Origin: Hypomyces perniciosus
Taxonomy: Eukaryota; Ascomycota; Sordariomycetes; Hypocreales; Hypocreaceae
DNA: 64,000 nucleotides
Direction: 5' to 3'
NCBI GenBank assembly: GCA_008477525.1
Contig: SPDT01000013.1
Location: forward strand, 605,501-669,500
The position numbers and the translations under genes are program-made. Below the pieces are notes generated by a model, which ran no database searches, was not told the origin of the DNA, and saw only the letters and a program-made list of their open reading frames with translations. This document shows positions 10,955-21,745 of this stretch, one piece after another; positions within the stretch are counted from its first letter, which is position 1; each line of letters opens with the position of its first letter.

Positions 10955-11839
10955 ATGGCCGCCGAACAGCGAAAGCTGCTAGAGCAGCTCATGGGCGCGT
11001 CGTCGTCGTCGCGCGCCGCTCAGCTCTCTCTCAACGACCCCAAAGTCTGCCGATCCTACATCGCCGGCACATGTCCCCACGATCTCTTCACCAACACGAA
11101 ACAAGACATCGGACCGTGTTCCAAAGTGCATGCTGAGGGTCTCAAGGCAGAGTACGAGGCGCTGTCGGAGCGCGACAAGCACAAATATGGCTTCGAGTAC
11201 GATTACATGCGGGATCTGCAAAAGTACATCGACGAGTGCAATCGCAGGATAGATGCTGCGCAGCGACGACTTGAGAAGACGCCTGACGAGATTCGGCAAA
11301 CCAATGCGTTGGTAAGTTCTCCTTGAACAATGATCTACCTGACAATCACCCACCAGAATATGTTTATTTACATCCCACCGCAGCTCAAGACCATATCCGA
11401 GCTCTCATCCTCCATTAATAACGGCATGCTTGAGATCGAGATCCTCGGTTCAATGGGCGAAGTCTCGCGCGCACAGGACGAGCTCTTCCGTGTCCGACAA
11501 ATTGTCCAACAAAAGGCCGAACGCGAGAAGGAACTCAAGGCTCTCTCGGACACCTCTGGCCCATCAGGCCATCAGAAGCTGCAGGTCTGCGACGTGTGCG
11601 GAGCGTACCTTAGCAGACTGGACAACGACCGACGACTCGCGGATCACTTTTACGGCAAGATGCACCTAGGCTATGCACAGATGCGCAAGACATATGATGC
11701 GTTCCCCAAGGAGATGAAGGGCAGGTCACGTCCGGCCATTGATGACGACGGACCGGGTGGTGGTGGCCCAAGGGGTCCCAGAGGTCCTGGAGGATACAGA
11801 GGAGGCAGGGGAGGTAGAGGCTACCGCGGTGGGTGGTAA
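10955..11839 (+). CDS. LUC7: LUC7-like U1 snRNP splicing factor
   Basis: A component of the U1 snRNP that helps choose 5' splice sites. The CDS is join(10955..11311, 11384..11839), 270 residues. The N-terminus has the LUC7 signature MAAEQRKLLEQLMG, then a CCCH-type finger (KVCRSYIAGTCPHDLF...GPCSKVH). A coiled-coil region follows (YIDECNRRIDAAQRRLEKT), then the second, C2H2-type finger (LQVCDVCGAYLSRLDNDRR...HFYGKMHLGY). The tail is RGG/glycine-rich (from about residue 245), common in fungal orthologues and suited to RNA contact. The 72-nt intron uses GTAAGT and CGCAG; a closer AG at 11355 would break the frame. The start codon is the first ATG and fits the family. Confidence 0.94.
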
Positions 11840-12258
11840 GATATCTTTGGAAATATGGCGTTTTATGTACTACTAGTATTCCTCTCTGCATGGCAACCTG
11901 GCGTCTGGTAATGTTTAATTTGAGGGCAATGAGGGCGGGAGTGAATTCTGGGAAAACTAGATAGCATGGGTGAATACCCCTTCAGTTTTATGGGCCACGG
12001 AAAGACGGTCCCCAAGGACAGAATCGTGTCAGCTTGAGCCATGATTCTATTCATTACGCTCTAAGCAGTACATTACTCAGACAGACGCCCTGCTCCCTAA
12101 CTGAATGATACTGTGGGAATCAAGCTGTGTATCCAATCCAAACCCATCCCTCCCTCACATAGCCAGCCCGTCGCCAGTTTTGGTTTTGGTTTTATCAAAT
12201 CATCCTATCCGAATAAAGCAGATATCCTCCCTATACCCCTGTTTCTTCAGGTCCATCC
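11840..12258. other. shared 3' region of convergent genes
   Basis: 419 bases between the LUC7-like stop (plus) and the RGG-protein stop (minus). It is AT-rich with scattered stops; no gene was seen. Confidence 0.5.
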
Positions 12259-13524
12259 CTATGATTGGCCTTGATTAATGGCATCAAGAGCCTCCATCTC
12301 ATCGTCCCACTTGCCGACTATCGGCTCTGGCAGAGGCGGGGGAGGGGCCGCTACCGCCTGTGCCATTGTCGGTTTTGAGGTTGTCCCGGTCTGTTGAGCC
12401 GAGTCTGTCTTCTTCTTCGCGCCCTCAGATGGAAGTGCAGGGAAGTCTTCGGCTGCGGGAATGCCTTGTTTGGCCGGAGATGAGCTAGGACCGTCCGCTG
12501 GACCATCGTAGCCCCCTCGTCCTCCTCCACCCCGCCCTCCTCTGCCGCCACGGCCACGGTCTCCTCGCCCTCGGTTTCGGTATCGATCATCCAGGAACCG
12601 ATCTACATCCGGCGTTTCTCCATCTCTTGAGAACCGACTTCCTCCTAATCCTCCACGACTCTTGACTCCCCTGATTCCACCATTGGCGCCGCGGAAGCCC
12701 CTCCTGGCCTCTTCCTCAGCCATAGCCTCCTTACCCTCATCCCAACCACCGTCCTTCATATTCATCGCCTTGAGCTTCCTCTCACGGTTCTTGGCACGCT
12801 CATCCTCCAACTTACGCCTATCCTCCTCTCCGCGCTTCCTCCTCTCCGCTTCCTCTGCCCTGCGCTTGCGCGCCTCTTCCATGCCCCGCGCATATGCCTC
12901 TGCGTGCTGCTTCTCATCCATCTCGGCCTTTTCAAACTTGCGTGTTTTCTCCGCGGACAGGAGTTTCATCTTCTCCATCTTGGCGCTGAGTTCCGCCTCC
13001 GTCAGCTTGTGTCGCGGGTTGGCGCCAGACTGGAGGCGCGCGTCAGTGCTGACAGCGGTGTTTTGCGACGAGCCATCGCGAGGAGGTTTTTGCTTAGGGG
13101 CTGTGGGCGCATTGGGAGGAGGTTTGGCGGTTTGGTTGGAGGTAGTGGGAGCTGGATCTGGAGCTGAAGCTGGAACTGGAGCTGGAGCTGGAGCGGGAGC
13201 GGGCGATGGCTTTGGCGTGGGTTTATCGGCGTAGCGAGAGTGGGCGAGGCCTTTGGCGGCTTGGAGAGGTTTGCTGGTCGTTGAAGAACCAGGTGCTGGT
13301 GAAGGCTTTGGAGCTGAAGTAGGTTGATTCGCCTGCGAAGTCGGCACAGGTTCTGGTGCAGGTTGCCTCGCAGGTTCTGGCGCAGCCTCGGGCTCTGGTT
13401 TGGGTTCGGGCTCAGGCTCAGGCTGGACATGAGGTTCGTCTATAAGAATGGCCTCGGACTCGACAGGCTCAAAGTCATCGTAGAAGAGATCGTCATCTGT
13501 CCGACCGCAGAACTGATCGTCCAT
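12259..13524 (-). CDS. conserved fungal proline-rich / coiled-coil / RGG protein
   Basis: An intronless 421-residue protein starting at ATG 13524. The order is: an acidic N-terminus (residues 1-35); a long proline-rich low-complexity region made of PE, PA and PK repeats (about 35-150); a highly charged helical segment (KLTEAELSAKMEKMKLLSAE, then KRRAEEAERRKRGEEDRR, about 175-255) likely to form a coiled coil; and an RGG/glycine-rich region (about 285-345) that suggests RNA binding. A short conserved C-terminal block (PAAEDFPALPSEG, then VGKWDDEMEALDAINQ) follows. The FPALP motif is also found in translation-linked RNA-binding proteins, so an mRNA or ribosome role is plausible but inferred. 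I know similar proteins in Eurotiales only as conserved hypotheticals. Confidence 0.8.
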   Translation of the reverse strand: MDDQFCGRTDDDLFYDDFEPVESEAILIDEPHVQPEPEPEPKPEPEAAPEPARQPAPEPVPTSQANQPTSAPKPSPAPGSSTTSKPLQAAKGLAHSRYADKPTPKPSPAPAPAPAPVPASAPDPAPTTSNQTAKPPPNAPTAPKQKPPRDGSSQNTAVSTDARLQSGANPRHKLTEAELSAKMEKMKLLSAEKTRKFEKAEMDEKQHAEAYARGMEEARKRRAEEAERRKRGEEDRRKLEDERAKNRERKLKAMNMKDGGWDEGKEAMAEEEARRGFRGANGGIRGVKSRGGLGGSRFSRDGETPDVDRFLDDRYRNRGRGDRGRGGRGGRGGGGRGGYDGPADGPSSSPAKQGIPAAEDFPALPSEGAKKKTDSAQQTGTTSKPTMAQAVAAPPPPLPEPIVGKWDDEMEALDAINQGQS

Positions 13525-13828
13525 GTTGAGCTACTTCCGTAGAGACTATGCAAAGCAAGTAAAACAGATGTATTAATTACTCCAAAAAGAAGATAAAGAA
13601 GTGGATGGATGGCTGCAGAGAGTATTGGAATAAAGGTGAAGGAAAATCGCGGATAGAAGGATAGAAGCTCCCCGTTGCTTGGACGCAGATCAACCCCGCC
13701 ACATTTGTGGGATGTGGGGCACCGTTAACAGCACCTCAATTGTGGCTGGAGAGTTGTATATACTACATGGATACGAAGTACAGACAGAGGCATATGAATT
13801 CATGTTCCTGATTTTAGTCGCTCAGAAT
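13525..13828. other. short intergenic region
   Basis: 304 bases between the RGG-protein start and the stop of the deoxyribosyltransferase-like gene, both on the minus strand. It serves as the upstream region of the former. No other element was recognised. Confidence 0.4.
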
Positions 13829-14314
13829 TTACAGCTCCTCTCTCAATCTCTCAATCACAGCGTCTTTCAATTCCTCCTCAGACACTACAAACTTGGCCTT
13901 GTATCTCCTGGAAACTGCTTCCACATTGCCCCTCTTCGAATACCCCTCCAAGGCGCCTACAATGGCCTTGCCAGAACGAGCACACAAACCGAATTCCAAC
14001 ATACTGATCGGGGCTAGACTGACGCTGTGAAAGAAGATGACGATGAAATCTGCCTTTTCCTGCATGTCGAGCTCCCATTCCACTTGCTCTACCCATCGGC
14101 TGTCAGAAAAGTCCTCTCTCCAAGTGGAGTCCCAGTCATCACGCTTCGGGTTGAAGATGGCAATAGGATAGTCCGCGATAGCCGAGGTGAGCGTTTGTCT
14201 CCAGTCGGGTTCTCCTGTAAGACTGGTAGTTCCTGCGAGGAAGATGGATTTCTGTATGTTTGAGTCCAGCACTGGTCGTGCTGGTGCAAAAATCACCTTG
14301 GCTTGAGTGGCCAT
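13829..14314 (-). CDS. nucleoside 2-deoxyribosyltransferase-like protein
   Basis: An intronless 161-residue protein; the start is placed at the ATG at 14314 (MATQAKVIFAPARPV), because the open frame upstream begins only with TTG. It shows the Rossmann-like features of the fungal/bacterial Nuc_deoxyrib_tr_2 family: an N-terminal strand then IFLAGTTSLTGEPDWRQ, a middle NPKRDDWDSTW, then WELDMQEKADFIVIFFHSVS and SMLEFGLCARSGK, where the conserved E of the E-x-G motif is expected to be catalytic. Family members cleave or transfer deoxyribose between bases; whether this one does is not shown. It is cytosolic with no signal peptide. It lies next to the repeat island that starts at 14.5 kb. Confidence 0.82.
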   Translation of the reverse strand: MATQAKVIFAPARPVLDSNIQKSIFLAGTTSLTGEPDWRQTLTSAIADYPIAIFNPKRDDWDSTWREDFSDSRWVEQVEWELDMQEKADFIVIFFHSVSLAPISMLEFGLCARSGKAIVGALEGYSKRGNVEAVSRRYKAKFVVSEEELKDAVIERLREEL

Positions 14315-14536
14315 GACTTTGGCTACTTTCAGATCTGGTAGCAAATAAATTCAAGTCATGTAGTTGAAACTTCTAAATAAGATATACCCTCTAAAAACAA
14401 ACACTGGGTTTTATTATAGTTATATCATTTTATCGTATTATTCGTATTTGGCTATTATCTCTTTTGTCATGTGGCCTAACCATAACCTATAGCTATGACA
14501 CAATTTTCTATATTATAATAACAGCTGCCTTCAGTG
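14315..14536. other. AT-rich flank of the repeat island
   Basis: Very AT-rich sequence between the deoxyribosyltransferase-like gene and the left inverted repeat. No gene was seen. Confidence 0.4.
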
Positions 14537-15820
14537 CCCTTTATTTTTGAGTAATGCTATTTACACAGATAGAAATTACCAGCCGCACAGATAGTCTATA
14601 TACTGCCCGCGAAAATCTCCCCGCAACTCCTTACGCCATAACTGAAATACTGCACTAATAGGTAGCTACAACAACACTTTTATCAGGAGCCAGCCGGAGG
14701 ACTACGGAAGTATCGCTGTATTACCAGGGACTGCGAGGAGGAACGCCCGCATTAACGGGAGGTCATGGAGGAAGGAAGCCGACCTTCGGAGTATAAGGAT
14801 TATAATAGGGGCCCTTTCCTCTTAAGAGGAAATGGGCAGAGATTAATACAGTCACTGCCTGCTCGCCTACTTCGTGCTCACCGCGCTCCAGACTCTATCA
14901 CTCTCTTCCTGTGACCACCCACTCTTGACACATTAAATAACAAGTCTTCAGTCTATACAAAATCCTTAGGCTGACCATTCTTCCGGCTGTGTGGTCAGCA
15001 CAATTTTCTCATCAAACTCTTCTTCAATCCTTAAGTCACTCTCGCCCTTTTCCTGCGACTACTGCTGTATTGGCTATAACTGTTGAGTAATGCTATTCAT
15101 ACAGATGGTCTATGCGCCACCCGCGACAATCTCCCTACAGCTCCTTATACTCTGCAACTTAATCCTTCACATAACAGTCAATAACAGTATATTCGATTAC
15201 TTTAAGTAACAGGTCTTTATTAACCCTTCTATCTACTCTACATAAAGACTGACTATTCTCCCGGCTTTGTGGCTAGCATAGGTAATTGTATTAATCCCCT
15301 CTTCAATTTAAGCGGAAGCTATAGCCGAGGCACGGCTTATCGTTGTAATGGTTTGGCAACCTGCGAGCCTCCGCGGCCCCTAAAACGCTGAGACGATAAT
15401 CTAGAGCTCCGTAGCGCCTGCTATAAGCCAGCAGAGTTATTTATCTTAAATGGTGAAGGGGCTTGCTGGATACTGGGGTCTAGTCGACATATAAGTGGTC
15501 GCCCTCGCTCTCCTTATAACTGCTGTATTGGCCGTGACTGTTATAGTTATTGCGACTCTTATGACTGTTAGTTCTGTAATATCTATCTCTGTGCAAGGAG
15601 CTTTAGGGAGATTGTCGCGGGTGGTGCATAGATTATCTGTATAAATAGCAATTTTTATCTGTATGAATAGCATTACTCTAACTGTTATGTCTGTTATGTA
15701 ATAATACTATTAACTCTATTTCTGTTGCTGCTGCTATTAGAGATTTTTGGTGGCGCATGGGCTATCTGTGCGAATAGCAATTTCTATCTGTGTGAATAGC
15801 ATTACTCTAAAATTAAAGGA
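14537..15820. mobile_element. non-autonomous terminal-inverted-repeat element with a nested relative
   Basis: The left end (14538-14620, CCTTTATTTTTGAGTAATGC...) reappears inverted at the right end (15741-15819, ...GCATTACTCTAAAATTAAAGG). The arms share about 80 bases with only scattered differences, including ACAGATAGAAATT and a conserved AAAATCTC near the inner edge. A second pair in the same orientation logic lies inside: 15084-15153 and 15591-15681 (GAGTAATGCTATTCATACAGAT, CACCCGCGACAATCTCCCTA). Together they look like one roughly 1.28-kb element with another of about 0.6 kb nested in it. There is no transposase frame, so the element would be non-autonomous (MITE-like) or decayed. Target-site duplications were not resolved. 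Confidence 0.6.
14937..15312 (+). repeat. diverged direct repeat inside the element
   Basis: The stretch 14937-15040 (from TAACAAGTCTTCAGTCTA) is echoed at 15207-15312 (from TAACAGGTCTTTATTAAC). They share landmarks in order: GACCATTCTTCCGGCT versus GACTATTCTCCCGGCT, then GTGTGGTCAGCA versus TTGTGGCTAGCA, and finally CTCTTCTTCAAT versus CCCCTCTTCAAT. The copies differ at many sites, often C/T. Confidence 0.5.
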
Positions 15821-15969
15821 ACTTAGCAGCTTAGAGTTATTTGCGGTATTACTATATTAAGCAAATAATAGGTCTAAAGGGAAATCCATTACAATATATA
15901 AAATTAATGTTATCGCAATTAAAGGTGTTGTGAAAGATTGGGAATTGAAGGCTAGTAAGATTTCTTTAT

Positions 15970-16031
15970 GCATATAGACTGATTATCTGTTCCAGTAGCA
16001 ATTTTTATTTATGTTAATAGTAGTGCTTGAC
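15970..16031 (-). repeat. solitary extra copy of the inverted-repeat module
   Basis: ATTATCTGTTCCAGTAGCAA followed by TTTTTATTTATGTTAATAGTAGTGC is a diverged copy of the tandem 18-22-base module seen in the element arms. It lies outside the right end, in the orientation of the right arms, so it may be the remnant of a further insertion. Confidence 0.45.
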
Positions 16032-17025
16032 TTTTATAAAAAGGATTCCTTATATATTACTATTATACTTAACAGTTAAATTTAATATATTTCTATTGGC
16101 AATAAATCCCTAATAATACATGAAAATACAGGTTATACTACATCAGATGCCATCCTCTACAGGTTCTTAATGCTATAGGGGTATTTCCAATTGTCTTCAA
16201 CTTCTATTGTATCTCCAACTGTTCAAATCGTCAATAGTAGAGCTTTTCCATTAAATAAAACATTTTGAAGGAACAATTGATCGCATTTCTATGTTTTGTT
16301 CTTTGAACCGCTGGCAGCTGCCGCCTGGTACCAGCTGTTCAACCTCTACCTATTGAGACTACAGTCTTTCAGAAATACAATGGATGAAATTTCTGACCTC
16401 CATTCACTTGGGTCGCTCGTTGCCTGGGTGAACACAATAGAAACTGCCTATTGTTCTCGTCCCATTTCCACTTTGAACCTCAGGTCACTGTTTATTTAAA
16501 CCACCCCCTTCCCTCTCACATCTTCTTTTCCCTTTCCATTACTTCTTTACCTGTCATCCACTTGCTGGCACGTTACCTACCCACTTACCTCTCGCACCGC
16601 CATAAAATCTCACTGCGGACTTGATATTAGACCTATCCGCCTTGATATCTCGTCTACTCGCCTTCATCCGCTACCTACCGCTTAACCTCACATCTACCTA
16701 TTGGACTCGATCTCGACGTCCTATCTATCTGGCTTACCATTCCCTTCTGATCCAAAAACGATTCACCCCATACATCTGAAGAGATATTTCGTATCCTAGT
16801 CGGTAAGCAACAGGCAACCCATTCCTCATACAATCCCGGGCCACCTATGTCACCGTATGCTTGTACGGCTCTACTCTATACAGATCGGCACTAGAAAAGA
16901 TGATTCACCGGTTGTTCACAATATACCACGAACCTGGACTTCACTTCTTCAATCTTAACGCATCATTCCCTATGAGCTTCTACTCAACGATCAACTTTTA
17001 ACCAATACTTCGGTATCAGGGAAAC
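16032..17025. other. AT-rich flank and pyrimidine-rich leader
   Basis: The first 250 bases continue the AT-rich island. From about 16500 the plus strand becomes pyrimidine-rich (CCCCCTTCCCTCTCAC and similar), typical of a fungal promoter and long 5' untranslated leader. It leads into the Myb-like gene at 17026. No conserved frame was seen. Confidence 0.4.
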
Positions 17026-17446
17026 ATGGCAGAACAAGCCGAGAAGAAGCCGTGGGTTCGTAAGGCCCTTGCGGCTGGCAGGACCCCCCTTCCAACATCG
17101 AGACCAAATGCGGATGGATCCCAGACATCTGGCCCCTCCAATGAAGTAAGTCTTTCAATGACGTGACATTATTCAAGCATTTGGGTATACTAACTTATTA
17201 CCCCCAAAGTGCCAAAGCAGGCCAAGTATGTTGAGGCGTTGGACTGCCGAAGAGATCGCCCGGCTGCTGGCACTTCGGGCCAGCGGCACGAGCTGGTCAG
17301 AAATCAGAGTAAGTCGTTCTCTTTATTTGAAATGGGGCGAGGAGAGTGCTTTCATTCTAACATTACATCAACAGCGAATATTCAGCGATCGAACAATGCT
17401 GGCCATCAGGCAAATATATTGCCGCCATCGGCCAAGAGATCAGTGA
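17026..17446 (+). CDS. small Myb/SANT-like DNA-binding protein
   Basis: The model join(17026..17145, 17210..17308, 17375..17446) gives 96 residues. After a basic N-terminal arm (EKKPWVRKALAAGRTP) comes one Myb/SANT repeat: RRWTAEEIARLLALRASG with the first tryptophan, GTSWSEI with the second, and the recognition-helix region DRTMLAIRQIYCRHRPRD, where the third aromatic position is Tyr. Introns have GTAAGT donors and TACTAAC/CTAAC branch sites; intron 2 (66 nt) is in phase and free of stops. The protein ends right after the domain. A second open frame continues downstream to about 17622, and a GTGAGA donor overlaps the stop, so a longer isoform or a later frameshift is possible. Likely nuclear and DNA-binding; the target is unknown. 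Confidence 0.6.
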
Positions 17447-18406
17447 GAGACGAGAGGAACAAAACCAATGTAACGAAAAAGAAGATGAACTGCAAACGCA
17501 GGACAAATGGAGACCCGAAGCAATACAGAGGCACCAACTCTCATTTCCCAGATGGATTCTTTCATTTACCTCCCTGTCAAAGCAGATGCTGGCACACATG
17601 ACTGCTGGGATGAAGTTATAAACAACGGGCTGGACACACAATGGATAAACCGAAGTAAAGGAAATTTCGACTGGAGAACAATGCGCAAAGCATCAGTCTA
17701 CTCAACAGATGGCACACAAAGAAACACGTTCTGTCACAAATACGTCGGGTTTGATTTTCGAGTTTGCAGTTTTTTCAATTGTTCTTGTCAGGAAGGCTTT
17801 TACGCTTGTTGGTCTGATAAGTTGAGACTATGGTCGGCGGGTGAGAGGTCTACATCTTCTTCAATCCCAGCCATCTTGTACGCGTTAATAGCATGACACG
17901 TCTTTCATGCGCTTTGCACCTCAAGATGTTGACTCGCGGCTTACCTCTGATGGATCATCTTCACGATCCCGTTTTCTCTGTTCACCTATTCCGAGGCAGT
18001 CAAGACAGACGGCGTTGATAGGATAGGATTTTAATCCACCACGCAAACTATACACTCTGTACCCTGTACAGCTACCAAAATTCTCATCACGGTCTGTTTC
18101 CACAAAAGTGATAGTGAATAATAATGCACTTCCAAGTTCGTTTAATATACTCTGTAGTGAGGTAATAGTTCCGTTGGTGGGGGAATTTGGTGCTGACTAG
18201 ATCCTGCATACTACATGTGTTTACTTACCCCTCAGCCTTCCCCGACTTCCATCTCCTCACTTCATCCTTGAATTACTTGACTGAACCAGAACATATGCTT
18301 TCCAATAAGAATCCTTCAGTTTTTGTCCTTCAAGAAATATTGATACTAGCGAGATTTGCGGCTTTATCACCGCCTAATTTGTCTCTGCTTACACGCCTGG
18401 TTCGCC
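17447..18406. other. intergenic region upstream of the GH2 gene
   Basis: The first about 170 bases may include an alternative 3' exon of the Myb-like gene. The rest has only short frames and forms the promoter side of the beta-galactosidase gene. No TATA consensus or repeat was recognised. Confidence 0.4.
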
Positions 18407-21400
18407 ATGTCTGACGCTCACGTCTTTCCCGAATCCCTGCCCGACTGGAGCAATATTAAAGTCATTCATCGCAATACTCTTCCTCCAAGAAGTCACTTCT
18501 ATCTTTACGGCACCGAGGCAGAGGCCCTTACCCGGGATGTGACAAAGGCCAAGGCACAATGCCTGTCAGGCGTATGGAAGTTCTGTTTATCCAAGTCCCC
18601 CTTTGAGGGACCTCAGGATTTCTACAAGCCAGATCATGACACGTCAGGCTTCTCTGACATTACGGTTCCCGGAATGTGGCAGCTACAAGGATATGGGAAA
18701 GGGCCCCAATACACGAACGTTATTTACCCGTGGCCGGTTGATCCTCCTCATGTCCCATACCAGGAAAACGAATGCGGGAGGTATGTGACAAACTTCGTTG
18801 TGAAGAACTCATTTGCCGACCATCAACTTCGTTTGCGCTTTGAGGGTGTGGATGCTGCTTTCAAGGTTTGGGTGAATGGGACAGAGGTCGGGTATTCTCA
18901 AGGATCCCGGAATCCCAGCGAGTTTGACGTGACAGAGCTCGTCAAAATTGGATCAAGCAATGCCTTGGCAGTTGAAGTCTATCAGAGATGCGACGGAAGT
19001 TATCTCGAGGACCAAGATCAATGGTGGCTCAGTGGCATTTTTCGCGATGTCTTTCTGCATGCGTTCCCCAAGGTCCATCCACTTGACTTCCAGGTTGTGA
19101 CGGATCTCGATAACAACTATGAGAATGCAACCCTCAGGGTAAAGGTGGAGATGAGCGCGCCTTCAGCTATCCAGCTCAGACTTCTGGACAGCCACGGAAA
19201 AGAGGTTCTACAGAGCACTAAAGACGTTGGCAAATCAGGCTCTTTCGAGCTGCCCGTGGAAAAGCCAGAAAAGTGGACAGCCGAGACACCATACTTGTAT
19301 ACGCTGGTTCTCAACATCCTGGGTGGCAACAAATGCAGTTTGGTTCATCGGGTTGGGTTTCGAACTGCGGGTCTTATCGATGGTGTTTTTTGCGTCAACG
19401 GCAAGCCCATCAAGATTCGTGGCGTGAACCGACACGAGCACCATCCCGACCATGGTCGAGCTGTTCCGTATGAATTCATGCGAGGGGATTTACTTATCAT
19501 GAAGACGCACAACATCAATGCTATCCGCACATCTCATCAAATCAACGACCCGAGGCTCTATGATGTTGCAGATGAGCTTGGCCTTTGGATCTTGGATGAG
19601 GCAGATCTTGAATGCCATGGATTTGGGGAGATCGGTGGCAAGGACCCAGCTGCCTTTGCTTCTGATAACCCGGCGTGGAAAGAACAATACGTCGATCGAG
19701 CGAGGCAGATGGTTGCGAGAGACAAGAACCACACTTGTATAATACTTTGGTCATTGGGAAATGAGGCGTTCTATGGCAGAAACCACCAGGCCATGTACGA
19801 CTGCATCAAAGAGATGGACCAAACACGACTGGTTCATTACGAAGGCGACCAAGATGCCCAGACGGCAGACATCTTCAGCCGCATGTACCCCTGGGTTGAC
19901 ACTGTTGTGACCGAATTCGCCAAAGTACGGGACTGGAAGAAGCCATTGGTACTGTGTGAGTTCCTTCATGCAATGGGAAATTCTGGGGGAGGTGGAACGG
20001 AGTACGTCGAGGCATTCTACAAATACCCGCGACTTATGGGAGGGTTTGTATGGGAATGGGCCAACCACGTAAGTCTCGCGAATTTCTGTTGCATACATGA
20101 CTTCTAAACTTTGTGATAGGGCCTACGGACTAGAACGAAAGATGGAAAAGAATACATGGGATATGGTGGCGACTTTGGGGACATCCCAAATGATTACGAC
20201 TTCGTCATGGATGGACTGCTGTTTGCTAACCATACCCCGACGCCTAATATCGTCGACTACGCCAAACTTATTGAGCCTGTGCAAACAATTTATTTAAAGG
20301 GTTGCGAAGTCACGATTGTGAATCGCTACGACTTCATTGGCCTGGAGCACCTGGCTTGTACATGGGAGGTTGTGACGGATGGTGGGAAAAGGATAGCCAA
20401 CGGGACTTTGCCTATCCCAAAAGGTATGTATTGCGTTTTCTCATTGTCAATCTGTCAAATATTAAAGCTGGAGACTCACATGTTGTGTAGGCATCAAACC
20501 ACACATCGAAGCAACACTCACAGTTGATGGCTTTCCCCACGACAAGTTGGCTGATATCAACGGCGAGGCATACCTGAATCTTTACTTCAGTCTGAAAGAG
20601 GCAACGAATTGGGCACCTGCTGGACACCAAGTCGCTTTCGGCCAGCTCCCAGTGTCCAACCCCTCGTCCATCACTCAATTGATCTCGCTGGAGCCATCCA
20701 ATCCCAAGCCGAAGATATCTAGGACAAGCCAGATATATCTTTCAATCTCCTCATCGTCCGGAATCTCGACTTGGGGCATTGACTTATCCTCCGGCGCGCT
20801 AGTCAGCTGGCGACGAGCAACCAAACCAGATGTTGAGCTCCTCACAGAGCCCTTGTACATCGACTTTTACCGCGCTCTCACCAACAACGATCGTGGTGGC
20901 CACGGAAAACAGTGGATCGACAGACGTCTCCACCAAACATCCACCCACGTCCGACAAATTAAGTGGCATGAAGGTGACGACGTGAAAGTCGAAATCCATG
21001 CCAGGATTGCTCCCCCAGTCCTAGCTTGGGGTGTCGACGTGAATCTTACATATCACTTCAAGGGCGACACCGTCTCCCTTCGCGTCCACGGAAAGCCCCA
21101 CGGCTTACTGCTCCCCGAGACATTCGCCCGCATCGGCATCACCCTCGGCGTCGCGGGTATCCACACAGCCCGGTGGTGGGGCCGCGGCCCAGGACCTTCG
21201 TACCGAGACGTGAAGCTTTCGCAACCCTTTGGGAACTGGGAGGCCAGCGTGGATGACCTCTGGGTAGACTACGAGTTTCCACAAGACAGTGGAAACAGGA
21301 CCGACGTGCGCTGGGTGGAGTTCGTCGATAAAGAGGCGAAGAATCGGATCCTGCGGGCGAGGTTTGGAGACCTTGAGGGAGCGAGCTTCTCGGCGATGCA

Positions 21401-21590
21401 TTACACAACGAAGGATGTTGATGAGTGTACGCATCCATATGAGTTGCATGAGAGGAAGAGGGAGGATACGATTGTGAGGTTGGATTGGGTGCATCATGGG
21501 CTTGGGACAGGAGCGTGTGGTCCGTGGACGCTGCCTCAGTACCAGTTGAGGACGGACAAGGAGTTCGATTTCGAGTTGTTGCTGGATTAA
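18407..21590 (+). CDS. intracellular GH2 beta-galactosidase (LacZ/LAC4 type)
   Basis: Hydrolyses lactose and other beta-D-galactosides in the cytosol. The CDS is join(18407..20068, 20120..20423, 20491..21590), 1021 residues, almost the same length as bacterial LacZ and yeast Lac4. There is no signal peptide (start MSDAHVFPESLPDWSN). Domain order follows GH2: sugar-binding domain (GMWQLQGYGKGPQYTNV, FEGVDAAFKVWVNG), immunoglobulin-like domain, TIM barrel (KIRGVNRHEHHPDHGR), and the C-terminal galactosidase small-chain domain (RWWGRGPGPSYRDVK). The acid/base Glu is in LWSLGNEAFYG and the nucleophile Glu in LCEFLHAMGNSGGG. Both introns have GTAAGT/GTATGT donors and TAG acceptors and keep the frame. 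The upstream frame from 18356 begins with TTG, so the ATG was preferred. It converges with the small secreted protein gene. Confidence 0.95.
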
Positions 21591-21745
21591 ATGGGGGCTG
21601 TGGGGTATGATCATGTGGGAAGTATATGAGGATTGTATTGAAACGCTACAATTCACTCTTTGTTGACAGAACTTGAGATACAGAACTCATGTGCTGACAA
21701 TGATTTGATGACATGGCCCATCTGTCGTTGTCTCTCCATCAGCCA

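Noticed and set aside
12662..13234. 190-codon plus frame opposite the RGG/proline-rich gene
   Set aside because: An antisense shadow produced by the low-complexity coding repeat.
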